Shown here one piece after another: positions 43,688 through 55,137 of a stretch of DNA of 64,000 nt (the first letter of the stretch is position 1; each line of letters begins with the position of its first letter). Source of the DNA: Paramacrobiotus metropolitanus (taxonomy: Eukaryota; Tardigrada; Eutardigrada; Parachela; Macrobiotidae); assembly GCF_019649055.1 (NCBI RefSeq), contig NW_026570393.1, forward strand, positions 144,053 to 208,052, in the 5' to 3' direction. The position numbers and the translations under genes were made by a program. The notes under the pieces are model-generated. The model did no database searches and was not told where the DNA came from. It saw only the letters and a list, made by a program, of their open reading frames with translations.

Positions 43688-44984
43688 TCAGAACATTTTC
43701 ACCAGATGATAAATGTCCATCAGCAGATGGCATGCCACGATTGCTTTAAACAGGTAGCCCAGCACAATGCCCGTGCAGCCCATGTTGCATTCCACACACT
43801 GTCCCCCGGCTGGCGGCAAGTGCGTCCAAGAGAAACACTCCCAGCACGAACCGCTGCGCGTGTCTATGAATTTTACGGTAGCGGTCTCGCTCTTCTCGCC
43901 GCCGGTTTCAAACGCGTTCAGGGCCGCCTTATCCTCGACAACCGCGGTCTCTTTACCATATGGCGCCAGGCGCTTCCAGAACATACTAGCAAGGATGGAT
44001 TCGACCAGGAAAATGGACGCGACCAACATATACAGGGAAAGAACCAACTGATGCAGACGAGGCGGCATGGACTCGGCCAGTTTTCTCATCGTGATTAGAT
44101 TCTCTCGCAGCAGATCTTGATCATGAGACGAATAGGCAATCGGAGAACTGTCCGCAGATTCATTAAAACGTGCCGCAGATCCCGTGGTGTTAGCCCGTAG
44201 CTTCATACCAGCTTCCAAAATTAGTGATCCGTCATACAAGGATCCCTTATGGTCACCGAACGCGTACTCCAGTGTCCGCAAAATAAGCATTCCGCAAAAA
44301 CTGGCTAGAAGTCCGAACATGCAGCGGGCAACGGTCACGTTCATGATGGTTGCATGCTTGCTGCAGTGGCGACTGAAGAATCCGTTCAGTGGACCAAGGA
44401 AGTACAACACGGAAACCAGGAGGGAAGCGGACATGTATCCGCTGGCCGGTGATCCGGCGTAGACAATGCGGTACACTGCGTTACCTGTATGACAACACGT
44501 ACGATACTTCATTGTACGATTATGCATATAATAATTTTGTTGTTTTAATGCGAAATAATGCAGCTTGAATTCAGGAAATGTTCTGTATGGTAACATAACC
44601 CGGTGTACTGCATGCTTAAGTAATGTAAGGCGTGATTTCGTGCTTAGCCAAAGCCCATGTACAGATAGATAAGCCATTAAAATTCACTTTACATTATAAA
44701 TCTGTTCCCTATATCAGCAGGACAGAAACATCCCAGTTTAATAACGAATTAAGTCTTCACGTTATTAGTTAAGTGACATAAACTTAACCTGAAATTTTGA
44801 TTTTTTTGCTCTGACCTTAAGCGAAATCACTGTGAACAGACTTACAAGTCAGCGTCATCGTGCAGAAAAAATCACTGGAGAGTGCCGCGACCAGAGCAGC
44901 GACGCTCGTAATAACGGCGAGCACCAGGAATCCAGTCGATCCCACCCAGTTGACCAACAAATTTCGCTCTTTTGCGCTCAGCAT
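43688..44984 (-). CDS. Multi-pass membrane protein, two exons (311 aa), family unknown
   Basis: Exon 1 (44984-44846) starts MLSAKERNLLVNWVG and contains TM1. A GTAAGT donor and a TACAG acceptor join it in phase 1 to exon 2 (44484-43688), with a Cys codon formed across the junction. Further hydrophobic segments are SASLLVSVLYFLGPLNGFF, CMFGLLASFCGMLILRTL, LVLSLYMLVASIFLVESIL and GIVLGYLFKAIVACHLLMDIY, making about five in all. A loop between the third and fourth has N-x-T/S sites (ANTTGS, RFNES). The fourth and fifth are separated by a cysteine-rich loop (GSCWECF...GGQCVECNMGC). The family was not recognised; the layout loosely recalls tetraspan proteins. An upstream exon cannot be excluded. 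Confidence 0.75.
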
Positions 44985-47394
44985 CTTCAGTTTGTGCGAC
45001 TGACAATGATCACGATCCGACTGCAAGGAATGTACAACTCGGCGATAATGATTACATACCAAAGCCGACAGAAAATGCAAGGACTCACCTGCTTATCATA
45101 ATTATTAAAAAAGCTTTTCCTTATAAATATGAAGTGACTGTTATAAAAACACAATAATAATTACTATAAAATATGATTATTAATATTAGTACACATCGGC
45201 TCATACTGTCACTAGCATGCGCTCAATAAATATAATATTTCCTGTATCACCTTATTTAACTGCACATTTAGACTATGGGAAAGCGGTTGCATTACATGAT
45301 ATGACGATTACAGCAATATAATTAATTTTGTGCTCTGCTCGAAATCACATGCTGGGCCGACGAGATCGACAAGGTCACCTTGAGCTTGATACAAATCACA
45401 GCTAGTCAATCAATACTGCGCTTGCAGACTTTTATTTTCCATATGGAAACTTGAATCTTTAATCATATAACCTGAAACTGCATTACTGACTACTTTTATC
45501 AAATATGTTTAGGCTGGAATCAACGTCAAACCGTAATAAAAATACTGCTGACGTAAGAGATTCAGAGAGATATCGCTGCATCTGCATCGTATACTGTACA
45601 ACTTACAGCAACTTTTCCGTTCGGTGTGGTTAAACAAGCTAATCATACAGGCGATGTCATTACAGAAAAGTCGATAATGTGAAGGATTCTTATACCTACA
45701 ACATACTGTACATTTACCTTGCATGTAAAGGGAAGTCCAAATAAAATAAGCCAGCCAGTCGTGTCACTAATCTAATGTTCCAACAAAAGATTTTCTGCAG
45801 GCAAGTTTAAAGCGCGAGTGATGTTGTCATATCCACACACCACTCAATTTATTCTGCTTTTAGCGCCCGTGAGAATGCTGTTTACTCTGGCTCTGCTCTG
45901 CATTCGTTCTCTCGCTGTTCTGCGAAGCTACATAGATCGATATTTCGATTGCTTTTTTGTTATATACCCAGAATGTGCATTAACGGAACTCCACGCATTG
46001 TCATGATAGGAAACAGCTTGCACAGGATTAATTCACTAAATCCGGCCTAAAGATCTATTTATAAACTTCCTCGAATAGTTTATCTATCTGCAGCAATGCA
46101 CAGGTCTTCATCTATTACAATTCTTTTACACAGAAATCAGGGGCATTATTTCACTATAATTTCTTGTAATAGAAACACCGCAAATTTCTAAATAAACCCA
46201 CACGATTCGATGCACAACAATTGCGTACTAAAGTGCACTATCATTATAGATATTTTGGTGATGCATTAAATACACATTATGAATTCTGCACAAGTGTGGC
46301 AGTCGCAGACAACCTTTGCACCGGTACAATGAAATGACTGCTACGCAGATTCTGCATCGCAACTGGGTAATCACGCTTTACATCATGATACGGTAGTTGC
46401 TACGGCCTTTTATAACTTGACCAGGGCGTAAATAGTGAGCTCGTTTAATAAACGTGTAAACTTAGTATTGCAAATCGTCCAGTAGTGTCTGTGTACAGTA
46501 CTTCAAAAGTGTCGTCCATCGCGCGGTATCGCGTGATACTGAACACAACGGCACTGAAGAAAGTTCAACATTAAATGGATCATGCAGATAATTTTCTGTA
46601 GACATCGACATGCTTCACGTATTTACACGAATATGCTAAGGAAATAATTATTTTATATAAGGAAACATGTATACGTACAAGGACCGCGATCGTCTATGGC
46701 TTGCAAACACCCTTACCCGACTCGGCCAGTCGTGCCATTTTCTAGAGCTTACCGTTTGGCTGTCATCTGTGACTGCAAGTCCAGGTTTGCCAAAAGTTCG
46801 CTCAGGAGCCAAGACGTCAGGTGACCAATGCGGATGCCCGGCTCAAGCTGCAGTGTATCGCTTTCCAAATCTGCGCAACGACAACATAGCGAGTACTCGC
46901 ATAGACAGCTAGAAAAATTTATATTCAATGTGCGTTACGCTTCCATTTTTTGCCAATACGATGGCAAATCAATTCGTCATTCCTGGTCCCTGCGAATTAC
47001 TGTCTGTAGCAGTAAGCAAAGCTGTTAGCGCTTTCGCCCTTGAAAGTAGGTATTTCAGTAGCAACAGGACCGGCCAGCGTATAATTATCTGCTGACAGAG
47101 CTGTAACAATACTGGTACGTCAAGGCACATTTCCAGACGTTACATCCATGGCTCGCTGGATTCCTGTTGAGCCATCCTTAATTCAAACAAACTAATACAA
47201 ATTTCGAGCTTAAGCTAAAGTTATCGGTTTCTTAGAAGGTCGTTTAATGATTTCAAAACAGTGTCTGTATTTTGCAACCTAAATTCAAAAATTAACTGCT
47301 TCGAAATTTAAGGCATTCTCGACGGAGTGCAGTTTTGTTGTCAATGGAAATTAAAACAGTAAATGTTATTAGTCTAAATAGCAGGCTAAAGAAA
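44985..47394. other. Long gene-free stretch
   Basis: Only short, unconvincing open frames on both strands, none with a recognisable domain or signal peptide that I trust. No repeat arrays were noticed. Confidence 0.5.
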
Positions 47395-48058
47395 CGGCAC
47401 CGCGACATCTCGCCGCGGACAACTGGTCTCAGGACATTTCGACGAAGACAATTCGCAAGGCAATTTGTCGTTTTGCGACAACTTGCCGCCGGACTTTACG
47501 CCGACTGGTATTTTAGCCGCGAGACATTTCGACAAAAGGCCGTTTCGACGCCCAGCATTTCGTTGATCAGATAAATAGCTTATACAGCTTAACAAACAGT
47601 CAGAAAACATAACAAAACATAGGAAACATAAGAAAATAAAAGATAATGTAAGAAAACGTAAGAAAACATAGAAAACATAAATCAAGCCTAATAAAACATG
47701 AGAAACATAGGAAAAACATAAGAAAACATGAAAATATTGGGCATCAATGAAATCCAAGAAGCTTGAGAAACTTTAGAAAGTTAAAAAAACGAAAAAACGA
47801 AAAACGAAAAAGCTGAAAAAACAAAAAAGCTTTTACATAGCACCAAGTGCGACGAAATGTTCGCGGCCAGTTGGCTTGCGGCAAAATGTCTCAAAGCAAG
47901 AAGTCTCAAAAGTCAAAGCTAAATGTCCCTAACCGAAATATCCCAGCGTCCGCATGTCCTGTGTCGAAATGTCTTCACGGCGAAAAGTCGGGCGTCGAGT
48001 TTGAGCGCGGCGAAATTACACACTCCCAATTGTCGGGGTGCGCTAAAAACCGACAAAA
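47395..48058. mobile_element. Foldback-type element with iterated GACATTTCGCCGCG words
   Basis: The left arm (about 47395-47567) consists of repeated words such as GACATCTCGCCGCGGACAA, GACATTTCGACGAAGACAA and GACATTTCGACAAAAGGC. The right arm (about 47845-48058) contains the same words in reverse complement (GCGACGAAATGTTCGCGGCC, CGAAATGTCTTCACGGCG, GCGGCGAAATT). Between them is an A-rich tandem tract. The structure fits a non-autonomous foldback or MITE with subterminal repeats. No coding capacity; superfamily not assigned. Confidence 0.65.
47590..47745 (+). repeat. A-rich degenerate tandem repeat (AGAAAACATA)
   Basis: About a dozen imperfect iterations of A(A/G)GAAAACATA fill the loop of the foldback element. 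Confidence 0.8.
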
Positions 48059-48469
48059 GACGCTCATCGAATTATCTCAGCTTTAACTTCTGACGTCTTA
48101 CTTTGAGGTTCATCTATCAAACCCGCGCTACCGAAACTGCTGGAAACTATTATGATCCGAGTGTTAGCACTTAGCACTATTGCGTAATTATGGTATGACT
48201 GTAATTTCCTTCGATCTTTGCAACTGAAAGAAATTGTTTTAGACGTCAACAAAGTTCTTATCCGAAAAACCAGGTCGACTTTCTTTTAAACGAAGACATG
48301 TGCTCTAATCTCTCATCATAAAAATCATGTTTTGTGCTCTAATCATATTCAAAGAATGTTTCCATCTCGTCAAAGGAGTAATGATCCTTAAGGAAAGTGA
48401 ACTGTATTTCTACCAGTAAAATACAGGAGTCTGTCCGTCTCACTAGGGTTACGACGGCCAGTTAACTTA
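48059..48469. other. No gene seen
   Basis: This short spacer between the foldback element and the 3' end of the 276-aa gene has no ORF or repeat of note. Confidence 0.5.
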
Positions 48470-49300
48470 TCAACTTATCCAACCGGTTCCAGAGCGTAAA
48501 GCATCACCTGCTCGAAATCGGGGCAACCCGATGGCCGGTAGATTGGTCCGGTCAGCCAGATGCGCGGCCAGCACTTGCGACAGCGCCGTCGTCGTGATCC
48601 GCGCAGTATGCGCGTTGGCAATATTGATGGTAATAAACATACAGCCATCCTGCTCAATGCGCAGGTGAAAGCGAGCGCTGTCCCACAGACGTAGCAGCTC
48701 CCTGTCGTGTGAAAAGGCCTCGCGCAAGTGCTTAATGAGGCGGAATTTATCGGAGGCATCGCTCAGGATGCTCTGAGCCCCGGCAAAGGAAATCAAGTGC
48801 TTCATGTAGAGCGCACCACTGTGACGCTCTAGCAAAGGCGGATCCCGGGGCGGCAGATGAGCGACCACTTGCCCGATAGCCACCAGCTCAGCGGGGGCTG
48901 CGACTGGACCGTTGGCGGTGAGCGTAAAGGATTTAATGTAGAGCATCTGAGGTTTCTGGTAAACCAAAAGGAAACCCAAGAGGACAGTGGCTCGGAAGCG
49001 CAGCGGGCCATCGTCTTCATCTCGCAAGGCCACGTACGCCGGGGCGTTCTTGCAACCGCCTGTCCCCGGTTCCTTATAGTAAAACGGCAGGAGCCAGACG
49101 CTGCCCAAGTGGATCCACCGCGGTGTGACCTTTGCGGAGTCAAAGTGGATGAAGGCGCGGTCGCCGTCCAAGTCCTGCATATAGCCCAGCCACCACGTGT
49201 TATCAGAGTTGTGAATAACCACCGTATTCTGGTAGCTCATCCAGTTGGTATCCGTCAACAACGGTCGATATTGCGGCATCAGTCTCCAGGGCGAATTCAT
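48470..49300 (-). CDS. Uncharacterised 276-aa protein, possibly a tardigrade-type family
   Basis: A single uninterrupted frame starting MNSPWRLMPQYRP. It has a WWLGYMQDLDGDRAFIHFDS segment (residues about 36-55) followed by RWIHLGSVWLLPFYY, which resembles an Agenet/Tudor-like strand pattern. Next comes YVALRDEDDGPLRFR, and a C-terminal half with LERHSGALYMKHLISFAGAQ, FHLRIEQDGCMFITINIAN and LAAHLADRTNLPAIG. From memory, proteins with this N-terminal pattern recur in tardigrade genomes, sometimes followed by an F-box region. I could not verify this and give no function. The frame ends soon after the conserved part (GTGWIS), so it may be a shortened member. GC content is higher than in its surroundings. 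Confidence 0.75.
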   Translation of the reverse strand: MNSPWRLMPQYRPLLTDTNWMSYQNTVVIHNSDNTWWLGYMQDLDGDRAFIHFDSAKVTPRWIHLGSVWLLPFYYKEPGTGGCKNAPAYVALRDEDDGPLRFRATVLLGFLLVYQKPQMLYIKSFTLTANGPVAAPAELVAIGQVVAHLPPRDPPLLERHSGALYMKHLISFAGAQSILSDASDKFRLIKHLREAFSHDRELLRLWDSARFHLRIEQDGCMFITINIANAHTARITTTALSQVLAAHLADRTNLPAIGLPRFRAGDALRSGTGWIS

Positions 49301-51493
49301 ATTGCCTGAGCGTATAGAAGCCTTTTATTTATTGATACAAGTGCTAAAGTGGCTGCCTTAAGTAGCAGTATGTTAAGTTATCAAAGTAACGACATTTCCG
49401 TGGAAAAATGTTACTTACCAGGGCCCGGTCAGAGGCTTCCCCATAAGAAAAATTCCTTTTTTGTTTCAAGACCGAGTGGCGAGTAGGTACCGTACAACAT
49501 AATCTTAAATGGTGACTATGTAACTATTTCTGACAATTTTTTACAATAGTGAAAAATATAGATGATCCATTGTTAAAAATGTACAGTCAAACTGATTCGC
49601 TGTTGAGAGAAGTAAAAATAAGTAAAATCACTACAATTTTAAAGGTTTTTTTTGTAATTTCAAGAATTTGTTGGGTGGTTTGAGCATAAATTTTAATTTC
49701 TGTCGTCGACAGATATTTTCCTAGAACGGCTGGTTAAACGATTTAGTTACTGGTAAACGGCTGGTTAAACGGTTTATTTAGTACAGATAAAATACAGAAA
49801 AATACATCAGAGCGTCTTACTGTATACGCAAAGCGAATACTACTGTATATACATAACATGATTTTCCCCGGCACCACCGGCGACGAATTTAGATGAAACT
49901 GCTCCTGTTTTCTTCTGTTATTCGACAGCCACTGTTTGTACAGTAGATGCTGTTGTGCAACACGCTGTCATGCCATTTCTTTGATTTTTTAACTTAAGAT
50001 TTAAGTGAACTTTCAAAAAATTGCTAGTGTACCGGAAATTTGATAAAGTAATCATCTTTCAAGACTTAAAGCGCGGAATTAATACGGTAACAAGATATAT
50101 ACATAATTGCTAAAACTTGTGTGGAAAAACAATCATCGCATCGCATTTTACAACAACAAAGCAATCTATTTCTGCATTCCTTATCGGAAAAATATGTGAT
50201 GGCAACCGTTTATTAGTTACTCTGCCTTCCTAAAAAAACTACAATTTTATAAAGTGAGCCGCTATGACCAACATACACAAACATAGTTGTTCGCCAAGCA
50301 ATTAAAACTTACAGTTTATAAGAATTTGTGGGCGAAAGGTCACTAGAATAATCCGGCTAGCTGTACGATGGGTGCAGGGGATAGTCCTCATTCGGTAATG
50401 TCACAACAATGGTGACGAGTTCTTTAACCTGTGTGTGTACCTACGGTGTTGTGTGTATATGAGCCCTAATGAAAGGTCAACGATGACCAATTACCTATGT
50501 ATATTACAAACGAACCAAACAACCAGGTGTGCACGACCTTTTAATAATCTTTGACCATTGCCCACTACAGTGTAATTATTATTTAGCTGATCAGTACATT
50601 AGAAAAGACTCGAATGATTTCCGGCTGATTAGGGCCTCCTTTATATATGATCCGGGACCGGTTGGAATATGGCCGTGACTCATATGTGTGATATCATTAT
50701 GATTAATAATGATTAATAATGATATAAGCATGATGTCAACGTCCTTGACGGCTGACCTTGACGGGCACGAGGCGGTCGCGTGTGATCGTGCATGAGTCAT
50801 GACGGAGTCATGACAGTTAATAGAATTCACGGAGAACACACACGTTGTTTAAATTAAATGACGTGTCGAGACGATGGCAGAAATACTGCCGGAGAGTTAA
50901 GTATTAGCTTGGTTATCAGGTGCATCAAGGCAATCGTGTGGTTTACCTGCAGTCATATTATACGAGTGAAACTGATATCATCCTCACAAAGCGTGGTCAG
51001 AATACGAAGCCCAGAAAACGGGGTACAACCTAAATATGTAATTATGTGTATGTTACAGTGCATTCTGCGCTGAGTGCACTCTGATTCTGAACGATTGAAG
51101 CAAGCTTTTACTCTTTACGTATACCGGTATACGGACCCAGTAAGGACGCCGACTATTCTCCGAAGTAGATCAGATAAGCCTCTTTCAATATTTAACGACC
51201 GTTGCATTCCGTTTGAAGAATACAATCTGCATCTTTTTTGCCAAAATGATTGATACAAAGTCGACCCCCCGCAACCCCTGCGACGGGACAGCGTGACCAG
51301 CTGGGCAAAGATTATAGCAGCACGCCACAATATAGCGATTGAGTTATTTGAGTTTGAGTACTGGTGTTGCGGAACTGCAGAATGTTTCGCGTGTGTACAG
51401 TACTTGAAATTTGAAAGTCACAGTAAGAAGAGTGGAAGACGTGAGAATGTCTGTAACATGTTTTTCCATGAAAATTTTTGTAATAAGGTAATG
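49301..51493. other. Long gene-free stretch
   Basis: No supported ORF. AT-rich with minor direct duplications, for example GGCTGGTTAAACG at about 49728 and 49758, and ATGATTAATA at about 50698-50720. Confidence 0.5.
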
Positions 51494-51499
51494 TCATTT

Positions 51500-51720
51500 C
51501 CGTGTAATATAGCCAAGTGAGAATTTCGGTAATATAGCCATGGCTATAATAATGCGTTCCTTTTCGGGATGGATCCTGAAACGGCCACTTGTGAGCCGGG
51601 TCTGGTGCGAAATTGCGAACACACTTGGTGGCCGCTTATGAAGCATGCAACCGATACCATTCCCACTTGCATCAAGCCGCGTTGTCTTATTCAACCACAA
51701 GAGGTTTTTCGACCGGTTTC
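51500..51720 (-). mobile_element. Isolated Ty3/gypsy RNase H fossil fragment
   Basis: The minus strand shows an RNase H-like stretch with LDASGNGIGCML and RIHPEKERIIIAMAI, matching the DASxxGIGxxL...EKExLAIxxA pattern of gypsy RNase H domains. Nothing else of the element is visible nearby, so this is an old remnant of an otherwise lost copy. Confidence 0.7.
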
Positions 51721-51839
51721 TGGCACTTGACACTTAGTTGCACTTGCAGATAGTGTGCGCTCTCGAGAGGGAAATCCTTCTATATTATCGGCGTGTTATT
51801 TCTTGGTCCTCCAAACTGCGTCTTATTTGGATAAGAGAT

Positions 51840-51995
51840 AGGTCGATGCTGCGGGCACGGGGAAACACGTGTGCTGGCTGCGTGCATGGGTCACGGGTGT
51901 ATGCACGAGTGTCGGCTGCGTGCACGGAGTTCGGACACGGGTTTTGGCTGTCTGCACGGGTCACCTTTTGGGTCCGCACGGGTGTTGACTAAGTG
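51840..51995 (+). repeat. Degenerate GTGCACGGGTG-type tandem words
   Basis: Words such as GGCTGCGTGCAYGG, GGGTGTATGCACGAGTGTC, GGCTGTCTGCACGGGTCAC and GTCCGCACGGGTGTTG follow one another about every 20-28 bp, forming a weak minisatellite. Confidence 0.65.
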
Positions 51996-52922
51996 CACGG
52001 CTTTCTCAATTTTAAATTTTTATGATTTTCGCATTTTAGTCACATTTACAGTTTACCTCTACTCCAAAACAAGGATTCGTAATGCCAGGAAATCGGTGAA
52101 GCTATCTCTTCCTTTAAGAATGGTTGAATTCATCAGCTCGATGGCTCGTTTTTTGCGCGATTATTTAAAGTCATCCTTCATGATTCAGATTGTAGAAATT
52201 ACGAAGACAGAAGTCCAGAAGGCTAGTTAACTGCTGCGTTAAACGTATTTATCATTTATTTTATTGTGCACGGGTTGGTAAGCACTGACAGTTTCGGCTG
52301 GGCAAAATGGGGTTACAATGCCCCCATACCCCACAGCTATTGCCACGGGTCAGATTTCGTTAGACCTTAGATGGAAAAGATAGAGGCTAAAATTGCTAAG
52401 GTCAAACAATTAGGTTTGACCAAACAAAACCTTTTTGCAACAAGTTTTCAGGATTTTAGAACTATTATATGTTTCAAAACGATTCCTGTAGTGCTAGAAC
52501 GGTTAATCAATCGACCAAACGCTCTGCGTAACTTGCGTTTTGTACACATTTTGCGAATCTCAAAGGCTGCTATTTTATGTTAACTGTTTTTAATGTATCT
52601 ACTTGCACAAAAATTTTCAAATGCGCAGACGGCAAACTGCTGAAAGTTTCTCAGTCATAACTCGCATGCAAATAAAATTAAATATATTACCAAACCAATA
52701 GTACCTATACTAAAATTAAATTATTCCATGCTTATCCCGTCTCATTTAACTAGGAGACTATGGCCTGGCTAAACTGCCTATCACATAAGCAAAAATAATA
52801 TGGGGTTTGGACTTTGGAGAGCAAAATAATGACATCAGCTGATGCGGAAACATTTTTGCATACTACCCTAGTATTTTTAAGAGCACAGACAAATTTAGCA
52901 GCACTGTGCTCATACAGACCAG
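51996..52922. other. No gene seen
   Basis: Short open frames only, and no recognisable domain. Confidence 0.5.
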
Positions 52923-53333
52923 TTAACGAGCGCCTTTGAGGTTAATTTTATTTTTTATACATGTGCACGTACCGACGACGTTCGTGACGGTTTCCCGATA
53001 ATCGATACTCGCATGCATATGGTGGCGCAGCATTGTAATATGAATGTCAATGCGCATCCCAACACACGCATTTGAATTAGAGCAACATTGTAGATCTGTC
53101 ATTTCTTTACTACTCAACAGCAGTTTACGGGACTGTGAAGACTCGCTTTTGCTTGGCAGTGATGGCTTCCAAAGCGTCAGATTCTCTTGGGCTTTTATCT
53201 TATCCAAGGGATTGTTAATCTTTGGAGGGGTCAACGTGGTCGCTTCTTTTGTGAACGCCGTGATTACTCTGATTTTCGAACGTAAGTCGAAGCCGACGAC
53301 CATAATTATTATAACCACGGAATAATGCTGCAT
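52923..53333 (-). CDS. Possible secreted cysteine-containing protein (136 aa)
   Basis: The ATG frame begins with a hydrophobic stretch YSVVIIIMVVGF, then a basic, Ser/Pro/Lys-rich segment with KSESSQSRKLLLSSKE that could hold a dibasic-like cleavage point. The C-terminal part has LQCCSNSNACVGMRIDI and VGTCTCIKNK. The CC...C and C-x-C spacing with basic sites would fit a secreted ligand precursor, but I cannot match a family, and the plus strand is also open over 53044-53325. Start at 53333 chosen as the first ATG. Confidence 0.35.
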   Translation of the reverse strand: MQHYSVVIIIMVVGFDLRSKIRVITAFTKEATTLTPPKINNPLDKIKAQENLTLWKPSLPSKSESSQSRKLLLSSKEMTDLQCCSNSNACVGMRIDIHITMLRHHMHASIDYRETVTNVVGTCTCIKNKINLKGAR

Positions 53334-53430
53334 AGTGCATACAAACGCAGAATACCTGCCAGATGTGCTGTTGCTGAAGAACCGTTTTCTGTGCTTAATA
53401 CTTAATAAAAGTAGAAGTTCAGAAGATAAC

Positions 53431-53881
53431 TGTTAGAGGCACGACAGCCTGCGTGATAGATACGCCACTTTGCGTATGCGTATCACTGCACACATGCTGA
53501 TTCGCCCTCTCTTGTACGTACGTGAGTGGCTGCGCTGCACTCTCCGCCTATGCGGATACACCGCGGGCGCACTCACTGAGCATACTTGCTCTCTCGCTCC
53601 TCTCTCTCGCTGTATGACTCAGCGTATATTCGCTCGCGTTGGATACGAGTCCAGTCTGCGCACTCACATTCCATGTGTCTGGACAGCGTGACGCCGTTGC
53701 CGCCAGCACATTTCTTTCTCTACATTTCATTACGCTCTAGAACTAGCTCGCAGCAACTTGACTTGCTGATTTCTGCCAGACACTGGCCTTTGTGGTGTTT
53801 TTCCCCGCATTCACGCGGCATTTGCTCCACTTTATTTGTACAATAAAGTCACCTGTGAGCTCTCTGTGCTTGCCTGTCACA
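53431..53881 (+). repeat. Probable 5' LTR of the large gypsy element
   Basis: The candidate starts TGTTAGAGGCACGACAGCC and ends TGCCTGTCACA. Near the end is a poly(A) signal in TTTGTACAATAAAGTC, and it is directly followed by TGGTAAGCAGATCG, a TGG-starting primer-binding-like site. Without the other LTR the left boundary is a guess from the TG...CA rule. Confidence 0.45.
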
Positions 53882-54685
53882 TGGTAAGCAGATCGTCTGG
53901 TTTTTCGGTTTATCGGATCCTTTGAGGAGACGGTAAAGGCATAACTTGCGGAGAACTCGAAGAACCCACGGTTGAAATCAGATTGACTGCGAACGCAGCC
54001 TCTGTTTCGACCTGGTCTTTGCTGTCTAGCGACTGTGGTAGCAACAGGTTGATCGCAAAAGCGATCCCTGCCACCTTCGCTTGCCCTATCTTTTGGCTCT
54101 TCCACACAAGGAGAGCACTTCGGCTGACTGCCCCAGACGGACAAACGGGAACTCCCCCACCGCAACTGACGGACCAGGCTCAGAAGGAAGCCTGCAGCGC
54201 AAGGATCCTCTCAACAATCGGGGACCTTCTCCTTGAACGGAGACCCGCAACTTTAACGGCGGAATTCGACCTCCCAACGGCGGATCACCGACCTCCACGG
54301 ACTCTACAGTAACATACGGTAAAGTCCCGGTTACAGGTCGACACAGGTCGAATCTAGCTATAATTCTTAATTCTTAACGGCTGAAATTTATTTCTGAGAA
54401 CTAGAAATAATTTTTCGATGGTAAAAACTTATTTTTCGTCGGAGAAACCGACCTAAAAAGTTACTTTACCGACCTAACGGACCACTCTGTGTAACTGACC
54501 AGAGGTCGGTCATTCACTTTGCTTTTCATTTTGACGGATTTTCCACCGTCAGAAAAATTTCTGAGAATCTAGAAATTACTTCTAACGGCTTAAATTAAAA
54601 TTTCGACCAGAAAACATCTCCGATCGACCTAAAAATAATTTTGTTTTCCCGCGAAAATAAGCGTGAAAATTCCCGAATTTCCTCG

Positions 54686-54856
54686 TGACGTCAGAACGCT
54701 CGATTTTCAGTACTTTGAGGCTAGCCAATCAGCGTGCAGGGGAAACTTCCCATAAGCTTAACATAGGCGTGAATCATCGTTTTTTAAATTTTGCACGCGG
54801 CTCGCATTCTGTGACGTAGGCAGTGAAGTGCAAGACCACTTAGCCCTGTGACGTCA
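54686..54856 (+). promoter_or_regulatory. CRE-like and CCAAT motifs in the element leader
   Basis: Two perfect TGACGTCA octamers (54686-54693 and 54849-54856), a related TGTGACGTAGG near 54811, and a CCAAT box in GCCAATCAGCG (54725-54729) lie 280-450 bp before the Gag ATG. These are bZIP and NF-Y type sites by known consensus. Their position downstream of the presumed LTR suggests an internal promoter or simply part of the untranslated leader. Function is inference. Confidence 0.5.
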
Positions 54857-55137
54857 TACTGGTCAGCACAGTAGTATAGGACGTACTCTACTGTAGTACC
54901 TTATCATACTGTACTGTACCATAGTACTGTATTGTAACGTTGTGTACTGAGTCACACACAGACACATCAACACAACAACAACAACATCAAGTCGGACCAT
55001 CCTGACCCACGGAAGTTCCTGAACCGAAAGACGTTCCTGATTCAATTGAACATCCCCACATAAGGGATAGTTCAATTTACTGTACAACAGTACAAGTCTC
55101 TCGTTGGTTCCACTTGAACCGACCTGACCCGACAACA

